From JAFDVL01 sp963794955 (GTDB lineage: Bacteria; Acidobacteriota; Blastocatellia; RBC074), in contig CAWCGF010000015.1 of assembly GCA_963794955.1 (NCBI GenBank), positions 310,001 to 374,000 on the forward strand: a DNA stretch of 64,000 nucleotides. The letters are read 5' to 3'. The translations under genes were made by a program, and so were the position numbers. Positions 58,525 to 64,000 of this stretch are shown in pieces. The notes under the pieces were generated by a model. The model was not told the DNA's origin and searched no databases. It saw only the letters and a list, made by a program, of their open reading frames with translations. Every line of letters starts with the position of its first letter. Position 1 is the stretch's first letter.

Positions 58525-61041
58525 GTGACGACTAGACCTAAACATCCGCTGCCAGCCCAAATCTTCCAGTGGTCAGTGATCGCGGTGGGAGGACTCTATT
58601 GGCTGGGCAATCTGATCAGGCTTTTTGTGCGAGTTGATCGTGCTGAGTTACTGACAGTGGCGGCCTTTGCTTTGGCGGTCGTGGTGATCAGCCTCAAGCC
58701 CGTGCAGATTACGACGCCGGGGCTAAAGTTTGGCAACAAGAGTCAGCAATCTATCTCGCTCTCTGACGCGGTGACCTATCTGCTGCTGGTGCTGCACGGG
58801 CCTGCTGCCGCCGTTGTCGTCAGCGGTGTAGAGGGGTTTGTCGCCTCGTTTCGCAGCGTCCGGCGGCTCGGCAGCAATTTGTTCTCGCTGGCGATCCTGG
58901 CCTGCGCGTTTTGCGGCCTTAGCACAAGCTACGAAATGGTCATGCAGTTGCAGGGCTTAGTTCCGTACGCCGGGCTTAATCAAGCGGCGCTCAAATTGAT
59001 TCTGCCGCTCTTTGCAGCCTCGGCTACGCACTTTCTGATCTGTAGTTCGCTACTGTCCATCATTCTCGGTTTGCGTTATCGCACTTCGATCTGGCGCTAT
59101 TGGGTGGACAATCTCTTGTGGACGGCGATCACTTACTTCCCACTCTCGTTTCTTTCCGTCGTGGCCTATTACGGCGTGCAGCATTTCGGTTGGGTTGCCA
59201 CACTCGCAGCGACGCCTGTGCTAATGCTGATCTACTTCTCCTACTCGCAGTACAACCAGAAGATGGAGGAGAAGATAAAACACATCGAAGAGATGAACCA
59301 CTTGCAGCACTCGATTGTGCTGGCCCTGGCACAGGCGATTGACGCCAAGGATAACGCCAGTGAAGAACACGTCGAACGCGTGAAGATTTACGGGCGCGGA
59401 TTGGCGCGGCTCTGTGGCTTGTCGGAAATGGAAACCCAAGCCATCGAAGCGGGCGCGATGTTACACGACATCGGCAAGCTGGCCGTTCCCGATTACATTC
59501 TCAACAACCCCGGCAAGCTGACGCGGGCCGAACAGGAGAAACTCAAGATTCACCCGATTGTCAGTGCGGAAATTCTGAGCCGGGTCAATTTCCCTTATCC
59601 AGTCATTCCCGTCGTGCGCCATCATCACGAGCGGTGGGACGGGCAAGGTTATCCAGATGGATTGAAGGGCAAAGACATTCCAGTGACCGCGCGCATCCTC
59701 AACCTCGCAGACAGCTACGACTCCTTGCGCGAAGGGCAGTTGCAGCAGAAAGCGATGGCGCGGCAACAGGCGATTAGCGTGTTGCAAGCCCAAGCTGGGA
59801 CACAGTTCGATCCGCAAATGGTGGAACGGTTCATCGCGCACCTGCATGAATTCGAGGCAGAGATTGCCGCCTGCCAGCCAGAGGCGTATCAGATAATTCC
59901 CATACCAACGACGATAGCCGAGTCGGCAAAAACGGAAACCACGGCGACGCCTCCTTCCCCCCTGGAAAAAATCCGCGCCGCGCATCGGGAAGCCATGTTG
60001 CTCTACAAAATTGCGCATGCGATGGGCAGCAGCCTCTCCCTGCGCAGTGTTCTAACAGAGCTACTCACGCGAACGGCGAATCTTATTCCGGCGATGACCA
60101 GCGTAGTGTTATTGCAGGAAAAGGAGGGAGAGCAATTGCGGGTCGTGCAGGCCGTGGGCCGCGATGCAGCGGCGTTTCGTGAACAGCAAATGCCCTTAGG
60201 ACAGGGCATCTCCGGCTGGGTCTTTGTGCATCAGGAGTCACTGTGCAACTCCGATCCACGCCTGGATTTCAACGCACTCCAATTGGAACTCAGCAATGAC
60301 TATCGGTCTTCCCTGGTAGCCCCGCTGCTGAAAAACCAGCAGGTGTTAGGGGTGCTAGCACTGTACTCAGTCGAAACCGAGGCGTATTCCAGCGAACATA
60401 CACGCATTCTGGAATCCATTGCGCGCCTAGCGGGCGACGCCATCGTCAATGCGCGCGACCACGAAGAAATGGAAACCACGGCGCTGACCGACCGTTTGAC
60501 GGGCCTACCAAATCTGCGGGCGATCCTCAAGGAATTTGAGCGTGCCAGCAGCCAGGCGGCGCGCTTTAAACAACCGCTGTCGTTGCTGATGATGGACCTT
60601 GATGGCTTTAAGTCCATCAACGACAGGCTCGGCCACAAAATGGGAGATCGCTACCTTGAGGAAGTGGGACAGGTAATGCGCGCGCAGTTGCGCACCCACG
60701 AATTCCTGGGACGCTACGCCGGCGATGAGTTTGTAGCCATCCTGCCGAATACGTCGAAGGCCGGTGTCGCACCGCTACTGGAACGGCTGCGCATTGCGGT
60801 GACCACCCTCATTGTACAGGATGATAACGGGGCTGAGGCACGCGCAGGCGTCAGCATTGGCGTCGCCGAATTTGGGGTGGAGGGAACGACGCTCGAAGAA
60901 TTGATGACGGCTTCCGACGCCGCCATGTATGCCGACAAAGCCAGGAAATCACATCATCGCCTCCACACTGTAGCAGCCACGGAAGCGACTGCCGCTGAGA
61001 AGGTGCTGCCGTTTCCCGTGCGCCAGAGCCGCACCAGTTAA
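58525..61041 (+). CDS. membrane HD-GYP / GAF / GGDEF cyclic-di-GMP protein
   Basis: 838 residues from a GTG at 58525. Residues 1-240 contain about seven membrane segments. The HD-GYP phosphodiesterase domain (about 265-440) has HDIGKLAVPDYIL and HHERWDGQGYPDGLKGKDIPVTARILNLADSYD. A GAF domain spans about 505-645 and a GGDEF domain about 652-820, in which the signature is YAGDEFVAILP (AGDEF rather than GGDEF) and the metal-binding Asp is in LLMMDLDGFKSIND. The protein therefore has both degrading and, possibly, synthesising domains for c-di-GMP. AGDEF variants can be active. It converges with the pilin genes, whose assembly c-di-GMP often controls. Confidence 0.88.
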   Translation: MTTRPKHPLPAQIFQWSVIAVGGLYWLGNLIRLFVRVDRAELLTVAAFALAVVVISLKPVQITTPGLKFGNKSQQSISLSDAVTYLLLVLHGPAAAVVVSGVEGFVASFRSVRRLGSNLFSLAILACAFCGLSTSYEMVMQLQGLVPYAGLNQAALKLILPLFAASATHFLICSSLLSIILGLRYRTSIWRYWVDNLLWTAITYFPLSFLSVVAYYGVQHFGWVATLAATPVLMLIYFSYSQYNQKMEEKIKHIEEMNHLQHSIVLALAQAIDAKDNASEEHVERVKIYGRGLARLCGLSEMETQAIEAGAMLHDIGKLAVPDYILNNPGKLTRAEQEKLKIHPIVSAEILSRVNFPYPVIPVVRHHHERWDGQGYPDGLKGKDIPVTARILNLADSYDSLREGQLQQKAMARQQAISVLQAQAGTQFDPQMVERFIAHLHEFEAEIAACQPEAYQIIPIPTTIAESAKTETTATPPSPLEKIRAAHREAMLLYKIAHAMGSSLSLRSVLTELLTRTANLIPAMTSVVLLQEKEGEQLRVVQAVGRDAAAFREQQMPLGQGISGWVFVHQESLCNSDPRLDFNALQLELSNDYRSSLVAPLLKNQQVLGVLALYSVETEAYSSEHTRILESIARLAGDAIVNARDHEEMETTALTDRLTGLPNLRAILKEFERASSQAARFKQPLSLLMMDLDGFKSINDRLGHKMGDRYLEEVGQVMRAQLRTHEFLGRYAGDEFVAILPNTSKAGVAPLLERLRIAVTTLIVQDDNGAEARAGVSIGVAEFGVEGTTLEELMTASDAAMYADKARKSHHRLHTVAATEATAAEKVLPFPVRQSRTS

Positions 61042-61149
61042 GTCAGCACACTGACCGTCCGCTTTCTACATCATCAGCCTGCCTGGGCTGCGGCAGGTTG
61101 CCCCAGCGCGTGGCGCGCAAGGACAACCAGCCAGCCGAGCGGGCACGAC

Positions 61150-63003
61150 CTACTTGTACCGTAGAGAAAAGGCGTTCGCCGAAAAACCTTTGATGACGGT
61201 GACCGTCGCTGTGTCTGTTGGATCAGGCACCCAGCCGTTGGGCGCTTCATCCACGTGAATTTTCGCATCCTTCTTGACCTTGACCTGATAACCGACGACG
61301 GAACCGAAAATATTTGCCCCTTTTTTGATGTCAACCTTCGAACCAGGCGCGTATAGCAGGCCGTAAAAGGTTCCCTTCTCAATTTTGACTCTACCGCCCT
61401 TCGTGTCCGCATCATCAACAAAGACGCTCTCATCTACGCCGTCGCCATCTTCATCGTCGTTCTCTACATCTATGTCATTCTTTTTGTCCGTATCGTCCTG
61501 GACGTTGAAGTGAATATCAGTGGGATGCACCAGCGAGGAAGGAATCATCTTGCCCTTGAATTTGAGGGACTTTTGAATATTGAACACGACTGGGCCATTA
61601 ATAATAATTGTTGCGTCGTCATCTATTTTTAATTTTTGTAGGTTGTATTTTGTTATCACGCCTGGGGTACCCAGAATGATTGTGGTGTCTTTGTTAGTGC
61701 GAATCTCCTCGTAGGTTCCACCGGGAATCGTGAGGGTAGATTTGTCTTTTACATCTATCTTTTTGTAATTCCCGCTCGGCAGCGTGCCGGTGTAGTCTTT
61801 GGGAGTTGTATAATCAATGCTGCCCGTGGCGGGCGTCGGAATAGGGGCAACATCATAAAAGTCCAGCCAGGTCGCACCATAGGTTTTCTGCCCGGATAAG
61901 TCGCCCTTTTTCTCTTCCCGAATCGGATCGGTTTTATCGTTATCCGGGCCGCTATAGGTGGTCACAATCTGAGCATCACCTTTCACATTCGAGTCTTTCT
62001 TAACAAGAATGACGCCTTTTTTACCAAAGCCATTGGAATGCAGATCACCATTAGTACCCAAATTATGGCCTCCGACTTGACCGGTAAAAGATTTGGGTGG
62101 CAGATTAGCATCGTAAGCGCCAAGATCAGAGCGATAACTATCTATGAGCGCGTTGTCGTCTACGCGCAGAGCACCCCGAGCCAGCACGCCACTCGGGAAA
62201 GTGCGGCCAGCAGAAGAACCACTAATGGTTTGTGAGTACGGCACAGCACCAGCGCGCAGTTCTGCAACAATCGTTTTTTCTGCGCCGTCCGGCGTGCGCC
62301 CCGTCGCCGTCAATTGCCAGACAATTGCGCTCTGCGATTTGTCATCAGGCGGATTGAGGGCCACCAACATCGCCTTGACACTCCAAGTCCCTTCGGTTTC
62401 CGTCTGTGCATTCCCCAGGTCACGGGCAAAATTACTGACGACCGTGCTGATCGTGCGCGAACCTGTTGCACCATAGACCACTGGGTAGCTGGCCGGATAT
62501 GTATTTTCAGTGGCCACGGCGGAAAGCACAACATTCCGCACACGCCCGCTGGCATCGGTAATTTTCACCGATGTGGGAAGGGCGTCAAAAGGCGTTACTA
62601 AAGTAGTTGGGGCACTGTAGGCATAAGCGGTCGCACTGCCCTGAGGATCAACATAAGTCAGATATTGGGTCGCGGCATCGCCCGTGGCAACTTTCCGCAT
62701 TGGCAGCACAAAGCGATCCGTTTGGGCCGGATCAGTGGTAAAGTTTTTGGCGAACCAGAGCGCCGATTTCTGGAGTCCCTTCTCCGCCAGATAATAAGCC
62801 CGTGTGGAAGACGTATGATATTTGCCCAAAGGCGCCTGGCTGCGGGTTGTCAGCAAAGCGGCCAGCAGAAGGGTGGAAAAAAGCATGGTCATCAAGAGCG
62901 CGATGCCCATCGCCGCCCCTTGCTCGTGGTGTGGGCCAGAGCGATATGAGGAAGGACAGTCCCTACTATTTTTCGCTTGTGCTTTTGTCTCAGTTGTTTT
63001 CAT
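61150..63003 (-). CDS. PilX-like type IV pilus minor pilin with beta-helix and Ca-binding-like loop
   Basis: About 617 residues from the ATG at 63003; a GTG at 63036 is the alternative. The N-terminus EQGAAMGIALLMTMLFSTLLLAALLTTRSQ resembles the hydrophobic prepilin stem of PilX-type proteins, followed by STRAYYLAEKGLQKSALWFA. The C-terminal 250 residues have regularly spaced beta units (KKIDVKDKSTLTIPGGTYEEIRTNKDTTIILGTPG) like a polymer-forming beta-helix. A loop ENDDEDGDGVDESVFVDD has the DxDxDG pattern of EF-hand-like calcium sites. It is 19 bases after the PilW-like stop, so it belongs to the same operon. Confidence 0.65.
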   Translation of the reverse strand: MKTTETKAQAKNSRDCPSSYRSGPHHEQGAAMGIALLMTMLFSTLLLAALLTTRSQAPLGKYHTSSTRAYYLAEKGLQKSALWFAKNFTTDPAQTDRFVLPMRKVATGDAATQYLTYVDPQGSATAYAYSAPTTLVTPFDALPTSVKITDASGRVRNVVLSAVATENTYPASYPVVYGATGSRTISTVVSNFARDLGNAQTETEGTWSVKAMLVALNPPDDKSQSAIVWQLTATGRTPDGAEKTIVAELRAGAVPYSQTISGSSAGRTFPSGVLARGALRVDDNALIDSYRSDLGAYDANLPPKSFTGQVGGHNLGTNGDLHSNGFGKKGVILVKKDSNVKGDAQIVTTYSGPDNDKTDPIREEKKGDLSGQKTYGATWLDFYDVAPIPTPATGSIDYTTPKDYTGTLPSGNYKKIDVKDKSTLTIPGGTYEEIRTNKDTTIILGTPGVITKYNLQKLKIDDDATIIINGPVVFNIQKSLKFKGKMIPSSLVHPTDIHFNVQDDTDKKNDIDVENDDEDGDGVDESVFVDDADTKGGRVKIEKGTFYGLLYAPGSKVDIKKGANIFGSVVGYQVKVKKDAKIHVDEAPNGWVPDPTDTATVTVIKGFSANAFSLRYK

Positions 63004-63055
63004 TGGATCACACGGCTTTTTGGGAAGTTTCAGCACTTGTGCCTACGAGAAAATT

Positions 63056-63925
63056 TCATCCCCGTGGGCGCACCTGCGTCGTTAGTTTGACCGTATCATA
63101 GGCCTTTGAGTGAAGTGACCGATTACGGTTTCGGGCGGTGAGCGTCACGTTGACGAGTGAGATGCTAGCCAAGCTGGCGGCGGTGGTCGTGTTGGTCACT
63201 TCATTCCCCGCAGAGTCATAGTATTTGAAGCTCAGCCCCCGTGTCCCGTCCGCTGCCAGAATGTTATTAGCGAGGTCCCCGGCTTCCGTCGCCGTTGCAT
63301 CAACCTCCGGTGCTACACTGCGCGCCAGCGTTCCTTCGGAGGAAATGCTGTAAGTAATACACTGCACGACCGCAACCGCTGTCCCCGGGCCAAAACTGTT
63401 AATCGTGGTAGCCGCCGTTGATGGAATGGCCCACAGGTTGGTGACTCCGGTGCCGATAATAGTCGTCACCGTTAATTTATTGGTGCTCGCCTCAACGGCG
63501 GTGATCGTCGTGTAAGCCGCTGCGGTGGTATTGGCGTCTACTAATAGTACGCGCTGACCAACGGCAAAATTCGCGATAGGAGAAACCGTCAAATCGCCTG
63601 TGGCCACATTTACTGCAGTTGCCACCCCGGTAACTTTCGGAAACGTACCACGGATGGTCAGGCGAGTAGCCGAGGCAGAGGCAAAAGTCTGCTGTGTCGG
63701 GAAGCCTACCCCTGCGTTTCTGATCTCGCGCGACATCAGTTCAAAAGCGGCGCGCGCGTTCTGCATCGCTTCCGAAGTCTCGGCCTCGCTGCGCCCAAAC
63801 ATCTGGTTTTGCGTGGTGAGGGCAAAAATGCTGCCGATGACAATGCTCATCACCGCGATTGAAACCAGCATCTCGATCAGTGAATAACCGCGTTGTGATG
63901 GCTGGCGCTGCTGTGCTTTTCGCAT
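63056..63925 (-). CDS. PilW-like type IV prepilin
   Basis: 289 residues. The type IV prepilin signature is perfect: a short basic leader, then G|YSLIEMLVSIAVMSIVIGSIFAL with Glu at position 5 of the mature chain. ARAAFELMSREIRNAGVGFP directly after the stem is the usual continuation of PilW-like proteins. Minor pilins of this kind initiate pilus assembly and sit at the tip. The tail ends TLTARNRNRSLHSKAYDTVKLTTQVRPRG. It follows a partial pilus gene by 17 bases and precedes the PilX-like gene. Confidence 0.85.
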   Translation of the reverse strand: MRKAQQRQPSQRGYSLIEMLVSIAVMSIVIGSIFALTTQNQMFGRSEAETSEAMQNARAAFELMSREIRNAGVGFPTQQTFASASATRLTIRGTFPKVTGVATAVNVATGDLTVSPIANFAVGQRVLLVDANTTAAAYTTITAVEASTNKLTVTTIIGTGVTNLWAIPSTAATTINSFGPGTAVAVVQCITYSISSEGTLARSVAPEVDATATEAGDLANNILAADGTRGLSFKYYDSAGNEVTNTTTAASLASISLVNVTLTARNRNRSLHSKAYDTVKLTTQVRPRG

Positions 63926-63942
63926 AACGATTCTCTGCTCTG

Positions 63943-64000
63943 TTACTCAGGCTTAATAATATAGGTTTCCAGGATGACGGACTGCGCTGGCCCAAAGCCC
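63943..64000 (-). CDS. C-terminal end of a pilus operon gene (partial)
   Basis: The last 18 codons before a TAA read GFGPAQSVILETYIIKPE, and the gene continues beyond the window edge. From its place before a PilW-like gene it could be a PilV-like minor pilin, but the visible part has no diagnostic motif. Confidence 0.55.
   Translation of the reverse strand, partial: GFGPAQSVILETYIIKPE

Overview
The window reads as a chromosomal segment of an acidobacterium, most likely of the Blastocatellia type. The main reasons are four tandem permeases of the ADOP type (acidobacterial duplicated orphan permease) behind a PadR regulator, an Oar-like TonB-dependent receptor with a carboxypeptidase-regulatory N-terminus, and a Ser/Thr kinase fused to an AAA ATPase and repeat region. 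Moderately high GC, many secreted hydrolases and long secreted proteins fit the same picture. This assignment rests on gene content only. I saw no rRNA, tRNA or CRISPR array.

Layout. 0.1-8.5 kb: RNase J, a glycine-rich secreted protein with a frameshift, a DUF4097-type secreted protein, a MoxR/Mg-chelatase-like AAA ATPase and a Uma2-type nuclease-fold protein. 8.5-19.7 kb: one leftward operon, PadR regulator followed by four ADOP permeases, with a good sigma70-type promoter and a likely operator. 19.8-25.1 kb: small secreted proteins, a PdxA-family dehydrogenase and a membrane sensor histidine kinase. 25.3-33 kb: GH140-like glycosidase, a frameshifted Rpn-type nuclease, a CDF metal exporter, a LarA-like protein (frameshifted), a four-carbon acid sugar kinase and a serine hydrolase. 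33-37.2 kb: an AT-richer accessory island with repeated promoter cassettes, several hairpin elements, a BrnT/BrnA toxin-antitoxin pair, a decayed IS630 element with recognisable ends, and an unrecognised three-gene operon. 37.2-46.4 kb: a second serine hydrolase, a second long secreted protein paralogous to the one at 2.6 kb but heavily frameshifted, and the TonB receptor. 46.6-54 kb: the kinase-ATPase (five frame breaks), a CocE-type hydrolase and a BBE-type FAD oxidoreductase. 54-58.3 kb: a GlcG / CE15 glucuronoyl esterase / enolase-superfamily operon and a double-hotdog protein. 58.5-64 kb: an HD-GYP/GGDEF protein facing a type IV pilus minor pilin cluster that runs off the window.

Common themes are breakdown of plant polysaccharide and sugar acids (GH140-like, CE15, enolase superfamily, LarA-like, DUF1537 kinase, PdxA family), export and signalling (ADOPs, histidine kinase, c-di-GMP protein, kinase-ATPase), and surface structures (pilins and the two paralogous secreted proteins). 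Dispersed double-hairpin repeats sit in several intergenic gaps.

A caution: more than twenty single-base frame breaks lie between about 18.9 and 48.8 kb. Many can be repaired by one base and leave a coherent protein. They may be assembly errors rather than real decay, so genes typed here as pseudogene may be intact in the organism.
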